Translations under genes and position numbers: made by a program
Notes under the pieces: generated by a model
The model's database searches: none
Seen by the model: only the letters and a program-made list of their open reading frames with translations
Told to the model about the DNA's origin: nothing
Shown: positions 35,890-44,409 of the stretch, piece after piece
Position numbering within the stretch: the first letter of the stretch is position 1
How the letters are laid out: each line of letters opens with the position of its first letter
Source: JALZAI01 sp038207565
Lineage (GTDB): Bacteria > Actinomycetota > Actinomycetes > Mycobacteriales > Jatrophihabitantaceae
Direction: 5' to 3'
NCBI GenBank assembly: GCA_038207565.1
Contig: JBBQZQ010000003.1
Location: forward strand, 98,583 to 162,582
Length of the DNA stretch: 64,000 nt

Positions 35890-37188
35890 ATGCGTCGCCT
35901 CGACCTGAGCACCGCGAGCGCTGCCGAGCTCCGCAGGGCCGTGCCCCGCGCCGAAATGGACGTCCATGCCGCCCTCATGGCGGTGACCCCGCTTGTCGAG
36001 GACGTCGCGGCGCGCGGGTACGCCGCCGTCCGCGAGGCGACGTTGCGATTCGACGGCGTGGACGTCGCCGAACCACGGGTGCCGGCCGACGCCCTGGCCG
36101 ATGCGCTGGCCAGCCTCGATCCGGCGGTCCGCGACGCGCTTGCCGAGTCCATCCGACGGGCCCGCATCGTGCACGAGGCGCAGCGCCGCCAGAGCGTCGA
36201 TGTCGAGGTGGTGCCGGGCGGCACCGTCACCGAGCGCTGGGTCGCCGTAGCGCGGGTGGGGCTCTACGTGCCCGGCGGCATTGCGGTGTACCCGTCCAGC
36301 GTCGTCATGAACGTCGTGCCAGCGCAGGTCGCCGGAGTGGGCTCGATCGCGGTCTTCTCGCCTGCACAGAAGGAGTTCGGCGGCCTGCCGCACCCCACGA
36401 TCCTGGCCGCCTGTGCTCTGCTGGACGTGGCTGAGGTGTATGCGGTCGGCGGTGCACAGGCAGTCGCCCTGGCCGCCTACGGCGACGACGATCTGGCGAT
36501 CGAGGCGGTCGACATGATCACCGGCCCGGGCAACATCTTCGTGGCCGCGGCCAAGCGGCTCGTGCGCGGCGTCGTCGGTATCGACTCCGAGGCCGGACCC
36601 ACCGAGATCGCGATCCTGGCCGACGCCAGCGCCGATCCCGTGCACGTGGCCGCCGACCTCATCAGCCAGGCCGAGCACGACACGATGGCCGCGTCGGTCC
36701 TGGTCACTGATTCGGTCGCGCTGGCCGACGCCGTCGACGTCGAACTCGAGCGACAGATCGAGCTCACCAAGCACATCGAGCGCATCCGCACCGCACTGGG
36801 CGGGCAGCAGTCGGCAACGGTCCTGGTCGGCGACCTCGAGCAGGGTCTGACGGTCGTCGACGCCTATGCCGCCGAGCACCTGGAGGTGATCACCGAGGAC
36901 GCGCGCCGGTGGGCCGAGCGGGTCACCAACGCCGGCTGCATCTTCGTCGGTCCGCACGCACCGGTGTCGCTCGGCGACTACTGCGCAGGCTCGAATCACG
37001 TGCTGCCGACCGGATGCACCGCGCGGCACTCGTCGGGCTTGTCGGTGCAGACGTTCCTCAAGGGCGTGCACCTGGTCGAGTACAGCGCTGCCGCACTGGC
37101 CGAGGTAGCCCCGCACGTCCTCGCCCTTGCCGACGCCGAGGATCTGCCCGCGCACGGTGCTGCGGTGGCCGTGCGCGTGAATCCATGA
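35890..37188 (+). CDS. hisD: Histidinol dehydrogenase
   Basis: HisD makes the last two oxidations to L-histidine, with zinc and NAD. The 432-residue protein has YVPGGIAVYPSSVVMNVVPA, VDMITGPGNIFVAAAKR and the signature GPTEIAILADASADPVHVAADLISQAEHD from about residue 237. AGGAGG at 35875 serves ATG 35890 or GTG 35887; a longer GTG start at 35812 is possible but lacks conserved residues. It begins the hisDCBH group and overlaps hisC (ATGA). Confidence 0.95.
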   Translation: MRRLDLSTASAAELRRAVPRAEMDVHAALMAVTPLVEDVAARGYAAVREATLRFDGVDVAEPRVPADALADALASLDPAVRDALAESIRRARIVHEAQRRQSVDVEVVPGGTVTERWVAVARVGLYVPGGIAVYPSSVVMNVVPAQVAGVGSIAVFSPAQKEFGGLPHPTILAACALLDVAEVYAVGGAQAVALAAYGDDDLAIEAVDMITGPGNIFVAAAKRLVRGVVGIDSEAGPTEIAILADASADPVHVAADLISQAEHDTMAASVLVTDSVALADAVDVELERQIELTKHIERIRTALGGQQSATVLVGDLEQGLTVVDAYAAEHLEVITEDARRWAERVTNAGCIFVGPHAPVSLGDYCAGSNHVLPTGCTARHSSGLSVQTFLKGVHLVEYSAAALAEVAPHVLALADAEDLPAHGAAVAVRVNP

Positions 37189-38342
37189 CGACGCGCCCGG
37201 TGTTGGCCGCGCAGCAGGGCGACACGGCGTCGCAGGCCCTGCAGCGGGGCCAAGGCATCACGCTCGACGACCTGCCGATCCGCGACGAGCTGCGCGGCGA
37301 GCTGCCCTACGGCGCACCGCAGCTCGACGTGCCGGTTGCGCTGAACGTCAACGAGAACCCGTACCCGCCGAGCGAAACGGTGATCGCCGACATCGCCGCC
37401 GCAGTGGCGCACACGGCGCGGACCCTCAATCGCTACCCCGACCGCGACGCCGTGGCGCTGCGCGCCGATCTCGCGAGCTACCTCAACAGCGACGGCGGGA
37501 CGGCGCTCAGCACGGAGAATGTCTGGGCGGCCAACGGCTCTAACGAGGTCATGCAGCAGTTGCTGCTCGCCTTCGGCGGGCCGGGACGCACCGCACTGTC
37601 GTTCGCACCGACCTACTCGATGTATCCCGAATACGCACGCGACACCCACACCGACTGGGTGATCGGTCGGCGCGCAGCGGACTTCACGATCGACGTCGCC
37701 GCAGCCGTGCGGGCGATCCGCGAGCACCAGCCCTCGGTCGTGTTGCTGGCCTCGCCGAACAACCCCACCGGGACCGCGCTGCCACTGCCCGACATCGAGG
37801 CGCTGCTCAACGCGGCCCCGGGCATGGTCGTCGTCGACGAGGCGTATGCGGAGTTCCGGCGCACGGGCACTGCGAGCGCGCTGTCGTTGCTGCCTGAGCA
37901 CCCGCGCCTCGTCGTCACGCGCACGATGTCGAAGGCATTCGCCCTGGCCGGCGGGCGGCTCGGGTACCTCGCGGCCGATCCGGCGGTCGTGGACGCGGTT
38001 CGTATCGTCCGCTTGCCCTACCACCTGTCCGCAGTGTCGCAGGCGGTCGCGCGCGTCGCCCTCGCCCACGCCCACGAACTGCTGCAGGCCGTCGACGAAC
38101 TGCGCGCCGAGCGTGACCGCACCGTCGACTGGCTGCGCGGCGCGGGCCTGCAGGCAGCCGACACCGATGCCAACTTCGTGCTGTTCGGAACGTTTCCGCA
38201 CCGGCACACCGTCTGGCAGGGTCTGCTCGACCGGGGCGTCCTGATCCGCGAGACTGGACCCGACGGCTGGCTGCGCGTGTCGATCGGCACGCCGGACGAG
38301 ATGACCGCATTCCGCAACGCTCTGGAAGAGGTACGGCGATGA
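37185..38342 (+). CDS. hisC: Histidinol-phosphate aminotransferase with repeat-derived N-terminus
   Basis: HisC is a PLP fold-type I transaminase acting on imidazole acetol phosphate. The 385-residue protein has LNVNENPYPPS, NGSNEVMQQLL, SPNNPTGTALP, VVDEAYAEF and the PLP lysine in TRTMSKAFALAGGRLGY. Residues 7-23 (LAAQQGDTASQALQRGQ) are translated from a 51-nt palindromic element (family A) whose length keeps the frame. The normal protein start, ITLDDLPIRDELRG, follows directly. No usable start codon exists after the element, so it is probably translated. Confidence 0.94.
   Translation: MTTRPVLAAQQGDTASQALQRGQGITLDDLPIRDELRGELPYGAPQLDVPVALNVNENPYPPSETVIADIAAAVAHTARTLNRYPDRDAVALRADLASYLNSDGGTALSTENVWAANGSNEVMQQLLLAFGGPGRTALSFAPTYSMYPEYARDTHTDWVIGRRAADFTIDVAAAVRAIREHQPSVVLLASPNNPTGTALPLPDIEALLNAAPGMVVVDEAYAEFRRTGTASALSLLPEHPRLVVTRTMSKAFALAGGRLGYLAADPAVVDAVRIVRLPYHLSAVSQAVARVALAHAHELLQAVDELRAERDRTVDWLRGAGLQAADTDANFVLFGTFPHRHTVWQGLLDRGVLIRETGPDGWLRVSIGTPDEMTAFRNALEEVRR
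37203..37253. repeat. Family A palindrome copy 1, inside hisC
   Basis: This 51-nt element begins TTGGCCGCGCAGCAGGGC and ends CCCTGCAGCGGGGCCAA, so its ends are inverted repeats. It closely matches the intergenic copies at 52223-52273 and 60731-60781, which have the same length. Here it occupies 17 codons of hisC, starting at codon 7. Confidence 0.92.
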
Positions 38343-38932
38343 CTCGCACCGGACGCGTGGAACGCGCGACCAAGGAGACCAAGGTCCTCGTCGAAATCGA
38401 CCTGGACGGGGCCGGGCGTACGGACGTCTCGACCGGCGTCGGCTTCTACGACCACATGCTCAGCGCGTTCGGCAAGCACGGCCTGTTCGATCTCACCGTC
38501 CAGGTAGAGGGCGATCTGCACATCGACGCGCACCACACCGTCGAGGACACCGCGATTGCGCTCGGACAGGCGTTCGCGCAGGCGGCCGGGGACAAGTCCG
38601 GTACCCGCCGCTTCGGTGACGCGCTCATCCCGATGGACGAGTGTCTGGTGCAGGCCGCGGTGGATCTGTCCGGCCGCCCCTACCTCGTGCACTCCGAGCC
38701 CGACGGCGCCCCGCCCACCATCGGCCCTGACTACGCGACCACGCTGACCCGCCACGTCTTCGAGTCGTTCACCTATCACGCGGCGATCGCGCTGCACGTC
38801 GTCGTGCATGCCGGACGCGACTGGCATCACGTGACCGAGGCGCAGTACAAGGCGGTCGCCCGGGCGCTGCGTGCCGCCGCCGAGATCGACCCACGGGAGC
38901 AGGGCGTCCCGTCCACGAAAGGCACTCTGTGA
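38339..38932 (+). CDS. hisB: Imidazoleglycerol-phosphate dehydratase
   Basis: HisB dehydrates imidazoleglycerol phosphate using two manganese ions. The 197-residue protein is the single-domain form without a phosphatase. Metal-binding motifs DHMLSAFGKHG, HHTVEDTAIALG, SGRPYLV and HVVVHAGRDWHHVTEAQYKA are intact. The start overlaps the hisC stop (ATGA). Confidence 0.96.
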   Translation: MTRTGRVERATKETKVLVEIDLDGAGRTDVSTGVGFYDHMLSAFGKHGLFDLTVQVEGDLHIDAHHTVEDTAIALGQAFAQAAGDKSGTRRFGDALIPMDECLVQAAVDLSGRPYLVHSEPDGAPPTIGPDYATTLTRHVFESFTYHAAIALHVVVHAGRDWHHVTEAQYKAVARALRAAAEIDPREQGVPSTKGTL

Positions 38933-38963
38933 CCTCGCCACGAGAGCCCGGCGGCAGCTCACG

Positions 38964-39566
38964 GTGAAGCGCGTTGTCGTCCTGGACTACGGATCGGGCA
39001 ATCTCCGCTCGGCGCAACGCGCGCTGGAACGGGTGGGCGCCGACGTCACCGTCACTGCCGATGCCTCCGCAGCCACGGAGTCCGACGGCCTGGTCGTACC
39101 CGGGGTCGGCGCCTTCGCTGCGTGCATGGCTGGTCTGAATGCCATCGAGGGCGGCGCCGCGGTCGGTCGCCGCCTCGAGTTCGGTCGCCCCCTGCTCGGC
39201 ATCTGCGTCGGCATGCAGGCGCTGTTCGAGGCGGGCATCGAGCACGGCGTAGAAACGGCGGGTCTGGCAATACTGCGGGGACGCGTCGAGCCGCTCAAGG
39301 CGCCGGTGTTGCCGCACATGGGGTGGAACACCGTCGAGGCACCTGCGGACTCCGTCCTGTTCGCCGGCCTCGACGCCTCGACCCGTTTCTACTTCGTCCA
39401 CTCCTACGCCGTGCACGACACGAGCGGACGGGTGACCCGGACCGAACACGGCGAGACCTTCGTGTCGGCAGTCGAGGACGGCGTCGTGAGCGCGACACAG
39501 TTCCATCCCGAGAAGTCCGGGGACGCCGGCGCCGCGCTGCTGGAGAACTGGCTGGCGACGTTGTGA
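38964..39566 (+). CDS. hisH: Imidazole glycerol phosphate synthase glutaminase HisH
   Basis: HisH releases ammonia from glutamine for HisF. The 200-residue class I amidotransferase starts VKRVVVLDYGSGNLRS at GTG 38964, with the nucleophile in GICVGMQALFEAG near residue 80 and the His-Glu pair in ATQFHPEKSGDAG. A 13-codon frame (GTG 38929, MTSPREPGGSSR) links the hisB stop to this GTG and could couple translation. Its partner HisF is 3.1 kb downstream, not adjacent. The stop overlaps the next GTG. Confidence 0.94.
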   Translation: MKRVVVLDYGSGNLRSAQRALERVGADVTVTADASAATESDGLVVPGVGAFAACMAGLNAIEGGAAVGRRLEFGRPLLGICVGMQALFEAGIEHGVETAGLAILRGRVEPLKAPVLPHMGWNTVEAPADSVLFAGLDASTRFYFVHSYAVHDTSGRVTRTEHGETFVSAVEDGVVSATQFHPEKSGDAGAALLENWLATL

Positions 39567-39898
39567 GCCGGCAACGGGCGCTCGCCCGCGCCGACCGCGC
39601 CGCCGCCGCGGCGCAACGCGCCGAGGCTGCACGCATCGAGCGCGAGCGGGCCGCAGCGCGGCGGGCCCGGCAGCAGCGCAGGTCGCTGACCTGGCGCCGG
39701 TTGCGACTGTGGCAGCACGGCCCCTCGTTCCAGCGCAGGCGCGAGGCGCTCGGCGCGCTGTTCACCCTGGTGCTGGCGACGTCACTGCTGGTGTACCTGT
39801 TCACCGGATCGGCCGCGAATGTCGTCGTGACCCTGCTGGTGTTCGTCGTGGCCGGCCCCGTGCTGGTTCTGCTCTTCTTCGATCGGAGGCGCTCATGA
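39563..39898 (+). CDS. Small basic membrane protein between hisH and hisA
   Basis: This 111-residue protein starts at the GTG overlapping the hisH stop and ends by overlapping the hisA ATG. The first 45 residues are an Ala/Arg-rich helix (RAEAARIERERAAARRARQQ), followed by two membrane segments (about 65-85 and 88-106). Small membrane proteins occur at this place in several actinobacterial his operons; no function is known. The double overlap makes it a convincing gene. Confidence 0.8.
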   Translation: MSRQRALARADRAAAAAQRAEAARIERERAAARRARQQRRSLTWRRLRLWQHGPSFQRRREALGALFTLVLATSLLVYLFTGSAANVVVTLLVFVVAGPVLVLLFFDRRRS

Positions 39899-40608
39899 GC
39901 TTTGTGCTGCTGCCGGCGGTCGACGTCGCGGGGGGAGCGGCGGTGCGCCTCGTGCAGGGTGTCGCCGGATCGGAGACCTCCTACGGCGACCCGCTCGAGG
40001 CGGCGTTGACCTGGCAACGGGACGGCGCCGAATGGATTCACCTCGTCGACCTCGACGCCGCCTTCGGACGTGGCGACAACCGCGCGTTGCTCGCTGACGT
40101 CGTGGCCAGCGTTGACATCTCGGTCGAGCTGTCCGGCGGCATCCGCGACGACGTCTCGCTCGACGCAGCGCTCGCGACCGGATGCGCCCGGGTCAATCTC
40201 GGCACCGCCGCGCTCGAATCGCCGGACTGGGTGCGCGGCGCGATCGCACGGCACGCAGAGAAGATCGCTGTCGGGCTCGACGTGCGCGGCACCACCCTCG
40301 CGGCGCGCGGTTGGACGCAGGAGGGCGGGGATCTGTGGGATACCCTCGCCCGCCTCGACGCAGACGGGTGCGCCCGCTATGTGGTCACCGACGTCCACCG
40401 CGACGGCACGCTGACCGGCCCCAACCTGCAGCTGCTTCGCGACGTGTGCGCCCGCACCAGCGCCCACGTTGTCGCCAGTGGCGGGGTGTCCTCGCTGCAC
40501 GATCTGCGCGCGATCGCGACCGTCGATGGCGTCGAGGGGTCGATCGTCGGAAAGGCGCTCTATGCCGGAGCGTTCACGCTGCCCGAAGCGCTCGCCGCCG
40601 TGAGCTGA
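39895..40608 (+). CDS. priA: Phosphoribosyl isomerase HisA/PriA
   Basis: The 237-residue TIM barrel isomerises ProFAR in histidine synthesis. Catalytic aspartates are in LLPAVDVAGGAAVRL (near residue 10) and VVTDVHRDGTL. In actinobacteria this enzyme (PriA) often also does the TrpF step of tryptophan synthesis; no trpF is found here although trpE, trpC, trpB and trpA are nearby, which fits dual use. GLDVRGTTLAARGW, with an arginine as in PriA proteins, supports it. The bifunctionality is inferred. Confidence 0.9.
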   Translation: MSFVLLPAVDVAGGAAVRLVQGVAGSETSYGDPLEAALTWQRDGAEWIHLVDLDAAFGRGDNRALLADVVASVDISVELSGGIRDDVSLDAALATGCARVNLGTAALESPDWVRGAIARHAEKIAVGLDVRGTTLAARGWTQEGGDLWDTLARLDADGCARYVVTDVHRDGTLTGPNLQLLRDVCARTSAHVVASGGVSSLHDLRAIATVDGVEGSIVGKALYAGAFTLPEALAAVS

Positions 40609-40652
40609 AACCAGTCGCGCAGACCGGCGCGCAGGGCGTGTTAGCTGAGGAC

Positions 40653-41677
40653 ATGCTGCCCTGGGAAAGCGAATTGGCCGGACGCCTCGAGCGGGATCAC
40701 ATCGACTCGCAGCTGCTGCGCGACAACCCGCTCGGCGATCCGCACGAGCGTCCGATCTGGGTGTACGTGCCACCCGGGTACGACGACGGAGACGCGTCAT
40801 ACCCGTCGGTCTACGTGATCCAGGGCTATACGGGACATCTCGGGATGTGGGCGAACCGCACACCGTTTCGCCAGCCGTTCCCCGACACGGCCGACGCGGT
40901 GTTCGCCGACGGCCTGGTCCCCGGCTGCATCGTGGTCTACGTCGACGCGTGGACGGGTTACGGCGGTTCGCAGTACGTCGACTCGATCGGCACCGGCCGT
41001 TACCACTCGTATCTCTGCGACGAGATCGTGCCGTGGGTCGATGCGCGCTACCGCACCATCGATGCACCGCATTCGCGCGCGATCAGCGGCAAGTCCTCCG
41101 GCGGGTACGGCGCGATGATCACACCGATGCTGCGCCCCGACCTGTTCGGGGCGTTCGCAACGCATGCCGGCGACACGCTCTACGAGCTCTGCTATCTCAC
41201 CGCTTCGGCAAGGCGGCGCGGATGCTGCGGGCCTACGACCACGACATCGACGCCTGGTGGACCGACTTCCGGTCGCGTCCGGCGTTCACCAAGCTCGAGG
41301 ATGCCACCCTGCTCAACCTGTACGGCTGCGCGGCGTGTTTCTCACCCGACGTCGACGGCCGGCCGCAGTTGCCGTTCGACACCCGTACCGGCGCGCCCGT
41401 CGAGCAGGTCTGGTCGCGCTGGCTGGCCTGGGATCCGGTGCGCATGGCCGAGCGCTACGCCGACGCCCTCGGCTCGCAGCGCGCGATCTGGATCGATGCG
41501 GGCACCAGCGACGAGTATTACCTCGACCTCGGCGCCACGGCGTTCCACGACGAGCTCAGGCGCCTCGGGGTGCCGCAAGAGCGGGTGCATTTCGAACTCT
41601 TCGACGCCGGCCACGCCGCGATCGAGTACCGCTACCCCCTCGCCCTGCGGTGGCTCGCCGAGCGCCTCGCCCGATAG
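40653..41677 (+). pseudogene. Esterase D-like alpha/beta hydrolase gene with a frameshift
   Basis: From ATG 40653 one frame encodes MLPWESELAGRLERDHIDSQ through PIWVYVPPGYDDGDASYPSV and the nucleophile elbow AISGKSSGGYGAM to YELCYLT (about 41205). The protein then continues in the next frame as RFGKAARMLRAYDHDIDAWW, with the aspartate region DAGTSDEYYLDLG and histidine in FDAGHAAIEYRY, ending at 41677. One missing base near 41203-41210 (ACCGC for ACCCGC) explains it. All catalytic residues survive, so it is a very recent mutation or a sequencing error. The intact enzyme would have about 342 residues. Confidence 0.85.
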
Positions 41678-41695
41678 CCGGGCACTGCGCGTCCT

Positions 41696-41786
41696 CGTGT
41701 CGATCGACACGGGCTGTGATCAACACGGGGCTCGATCGACACGGGGCAATGCGAGCCGGGGCTCGCGTTTCGCCCTGTTGATCACA
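41696..41786. repeat. Palindrome cluster after the esterase gene (family B copy 1)
   Basis: CGTGTCGATCGACACG (41696-41711) is a perfect 16-nt palindrome. TGTGATCAAC (41715-41724) is the inverse of GTTGATCACA (41777-41786), enclosing a second CGATCGACACGGGG copy and a GAGCC/GGCTC stem. The outer arms recur at 62454-62500. The 277-bp gap to the next gene also holds the hairpin listed at 41838. Confidence 0.75.
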
Positions 41787-41837
41787 GAGGACGGTCGGTG
41801 GGAACTCGCGGTGCCAAACGCCTTTTTATCCGCCTCG

Positions 41838-41867
41838 CCGGAAAACAGGCGCTTAGCCCTTTTCCGG
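41838..41867 (+). promoter_or_regulatory. CCGGAAAA/TTTTCCGG hairpin before the secreted protein
   Basis: CCGGAAAA (41838-41845) pairs with TTTTCCGG (41860-41867) around a 14-nt loop. It could terminate upstream transcription or lie in the 5' leader of the gene at 41955. I could not match the leader to a known riboswitch. Confidence 0.45.
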
Positions 41868-41954
41868 AACGGAGCGGCACGGTAATTTCGGCGTGCTCGA
41901 CCGAGGCGGGAGCACGCGTCGGCGAGTGCTCAACCGATCCCTGGGAGGGGTGGC

Positions 41955-42665
41955 ATGTCTCGCCGACTCACACGCACCATCGCCGCGCTGGCGGCATCCT
42001 CAGCGCTGGTCGTCGCCGGTCTGCCGGTCGTGGCAGCCGCCGCGCCGGCAGCGACAGCGATCACGATCACCACAGACCGGACGGAGTACACCTACAACGA
42101 CGAGGCTGTCGTGACCATCCATCTGAGTCCGACGACCACCAGCAAGGACGTGCTGCTCTATTCACAGCTGTACGGCCGCACCCGCAAACTCGTCGGCGGC
42201 GGGCCGGTGGGGCCGGCGGGCAACTTCTTCGCCCGGCTGCCGATGTGGACCAAGACCGTCCTCACCGCGGTCTACAAAGGAGACGCGGACGATCTGCCGG
42301 CGACGGACTCGATCACCGCTCAGGTCCACGCGGTCCTCGGGCTGAGCCAGCACGGCTATTACGGCAGGTCGTCCGACGGCCTGTACAAGCTCTATCACCT
42401 CTTTGGCCCACCGTCGTTCACCATCTCGCTGACCCCGGTGCGTTCGGGTGACTGCGTGCGTTTCGAGCGGCAGAAGCACACCTCGACCGGCTGGCGGGCG
42501 TTGGACATGTCGCGGTGCTTCGGCTTCGGCGCCGGGACGTCGTTTCACAACGCGCTGCTCGACACCATGCGCGGTGTGGGCACGCGGATCCGCGTCGACT
42601 TCAGCGGCGACGCCGCGAACCTCGCCGGATCCAGCAGGTGGAAGTACTACAAGTGGTGGAGCTGA
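41955..42665 (+). CDS. Secreted protein of unknown function
   Basis: The 236-residue protein has a clear Sec signal peptide (RRLTRTIAALAASSALVVAG ... AAAAPA, cleavage about residue 32). The mature part begins ITITTDRTEYTYNDEAVVTIHLSP, a pattern of extracellular Ig-like beta domains; the rest includes two cysteines, possibly forming a disulfide (DCVRF and SRCFG). GGGAGGGG at 41942 is a strong ribosome site. It sits between hisA and hisF with no histidine link. Confidence 0.8.
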   Translation: MSRRLTRTIAALAASSALVVAGLPVVAAAAPAATAITITTDRTEYTYNDEAVVTIHLSPTTTSKDVLLYSQLYGRTRKLVGGGPVGPAGNFFARLPMWTKTVLTAVYKGDADDLPATDSITAQVHAVLGLSQHGYYGRSSDGLYKLYHLFGPPSFTISLTPVRSGDCVRFERQKHTSTGWRALDMSRCFGFGAGTSFHNALLDTMRGVGTRIRVDFSGDAANLAGSSRWKYYKWWS

Positions 42666-42705
42666 CAATCCGCTGCTGTCCTGCACCGCCTGGGAAGATG
42701 GCCAG

Positions 42706-43479
42706 GTGAGTGTCGCTGTCCGCGTGATCGCGTGCCTGGACGTCGACGGCGGGCGGGTCGTCAAGGGTGTGAACTTCGCCGGGCTGCGTGATGCGGGCGA
42801 CCCGGTGGAGCTCGCCCGTCGCTACGACGAGCAGGGCGCCGACGAACTCACGTTCCTCGACATCACCGCGTCCTCGGGACAGCGCGAGACCACCTACGAC
42901 GTCGTGCGCCGGACGGCGGAGCAGGTGTTCATCCCGTTGACCGTCGGGGGCGGGGTGCGCAGCGTTGCCGATGTCGACGCGCTGCTGCGCGCAGGCGCGG
43001 ACAAGGTCGGCGTGAACACCGCCGCGATCGCACGGCCCGAGCTGCTGGCCGAGATCGCCGAGCGCTTCGGAAGGCAGGTGCTCGTGCTCTCTCTCGATGC
43101 ACGCCGGGTACCGGAGGGCGGTGCGAGGACGCCGAGTGGTTTCGAGGTCACCACCCACGGCGGCCGACGGGGCACGGGAATCGACGCGATCGAATGGACG
43201 CGATGCGCCGATGAGCTGGGGGTCGGCGAAATCCTGCTCAATTCGATGGACGCGGACGGTACGAAGGACGGTTACGACCTCGAGCTGATCCGGCTCGTCC
43301 GCGCCGTCGTCGACGTGCCCGTCATCGCAAGTGGGGGCGCCGGGAAGCTCGCGGACTTCGCCCCTGCCGTGCAAGCCGGGGCCGACGCCGTACTCGCCGC
43401 TAGCGTGTTCCATTTCGGCGACCTGACAGTCGCGATGGTGAAGGACGCCCTGCGACGGGAACAGATCGTCGTGCGCTGA
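42706..43479 (+). CDS. hisF: Imidazole glycerol phosphate synthase cyclase HisF
   Basis: HisF is the TIM-barrel cyclase that uses ammonia from HisH to form IGP and AICAR. The 257-residue protein has the catalytic aspartates in IACLDVDGGRVVKG (near residue 11) and LSLDARRVP (near 130), plus LTVGGGVRS, GEILLNSMDADGTKDGYD and PVIASGGAGK. GTG 42706 fits the conserved start. It lies apart from hisH and hisA, behind the esterase and secreted-protein genes. Confidence 0.95.
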   Translation: MSVAVRVIACLDVDGGRVVKGVNFAGLRDAGDPVELARRYDEQGADELTFLDITASSGQRETTYDVVRRTAEQVFIPLTVGGGVRSVADVDALLRAGADKVGVNTAAIARPELLAEIAERFGRQVLVLSLDARRVPEGGARTPSGFEVTTHGGRRGTGIDAIEWTRCADELGVGEILLNSMDADGTKDGYDLELIRLVRAVVDVPVIASGGAGKLADFAPAVQAGADAVLAASVFHFGDLTVAMVKDALRREQIVVR

Positions 43480-43517
43480 TCGCGCCGGCACGTCGATCCA
43501 GGCCCACTGGGGGGTTT

Positions 43518-43536
43518 GCGCGCGGGTCGCGCGCGC
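43518..43536 (+). terminator. GCGCGCG hairpin after hisF
   Basis: GCGCGCG and CGCGCGC arms lie around a short GGTC-centred loop, about 38 bp after the hisF stop and 94 bp before the response regulator. The position suits a factor-independent or pause-type terminator; there is no U-run. Confidence 0.4.
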
Positions 43537-43629
43537 CTAAGCTATTCCCAGCTTCCACCCAGCAGCCCCTCAGCTGCCGCGCTCAGGCTGGCTACAGCCA
43601 ATACCCACGTCCGGCCGAGGGAGATCAGG

Positions 43630-44343
43630 ATGAGCGCAGCTGTGACCAGCCACGCAACCAAGCGACGGGTGCTCGTCGTCGATGACGAGGACAACGTCAC
43701 CCACCTGGTCTCCTCGGCGCTGCGTTTCGACGGTTTCGAGACCATGACCGCAGACAGCGGCACGAGCGCCCTCAGCAAGATCGCGGAATACGATCCCGAC
43801 CTCGTCGTGCTCGACGTGATGATGCCCGGTGGCGACGGTTTCGGGGTGCTGCAGGAACTGCGGGCCGCGGGTTCGCAGGTCCCCGTCATCTTCCTGACTG
43901 CGCGCGACACCGCGGCCGACCGGGTCAGCGGGCTTCGCGCCGGTGCCGACGACTATGTCGTCAAGCCGTTCAGCATCGAGGAATTGCTCGCGCGGGTGCA
44001 CGCGGTGCTGCGCCGGTCCACGCCCGATGAGCTGCGCGACGGCGTCCTGCGCGTCGCGGATCTCGAGCTGGACGAGAACAGCCACGAGGTCACCCGCGGC
44101 GGGGTCGAGGTGCATCTGACGGCGACCGAATTCGAGCTGCTGCGCTATCTCATGCGCAACGAGCGCGTCGTGCTGTCCAAGGCACAAATCCTCGACCGGG
44201 TGTGGAAGTACGACTTCCAGGGCCAGTCCAACATCGTCGAGCTCTACATTGGTTACCTGCGCAAGAAGGTCGACTCGGTCGAGCCCAAGCTCATCCACAC
44301 GATCCGCGGCGCCGGCTACGTCATCAAAGCCCCGCGCCATTAG
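43630..44343 (+). CDS. OmpR-family response regulator
   Basis: The 237-residue protein has a receiver domain (about 13-125) with acidic pocket VDDED, phospho-acceptor Asp62 in LVVLDVMMPGG, and the switch lysine in YVVKPFSIEELL, then a winged-helix DNA-binding domain (about 140-235) with VHLTATEFELLRYLMRN and HTIRGAGYVIKAP. It is 66 bp before a histidine kinase gene, so the pair is a two-component system. The closest well-known systems are TcrXY/MprAB-like; the stimulus is unknown. GGGAGA at 43619 supports ATG 43630. Confidence 0.94.
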   Translation: MSAAVTSHATKRRVLVVDDEDNVTHLVSSALRFDGFETMTADSGTSALSKIAEYDPDLVVLDVMMPGGDGFGVLQELRAAGSQVPVIFLTARDTAADRVSGLRAGADDYVVKPFSIEELLARVHAVLRRSTPDELRDGVLRVADLELDENSHEVTRGGVEVHLTATEFELLRYLMRNERVVLSKAQILDRVWKYDFQGQSNIVELYIGYLRKKVDSVEPKLIHTIRGAGYVIKAPRH

Positions 44344-44409
44344 TCCACGCATGACCGGCGTAAGCGTTCATAGCTCACGCACGCATCGCGCTGTCACTCT
44401 CCAACCGAC

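Noticed and set aside
38929..38967. 13-codon frame between hisB and hisH
   Set aside because: It may couple translation, but has no sign of a conserved peptide; noted under hisH only.
41838..41954. ydaO (cyclic di-AMP) riboswitch before the secreted protein
   Set aside because: The hairpin and purine-rich stretch were suggestive, but the conserved ydaO blocks could not be found.
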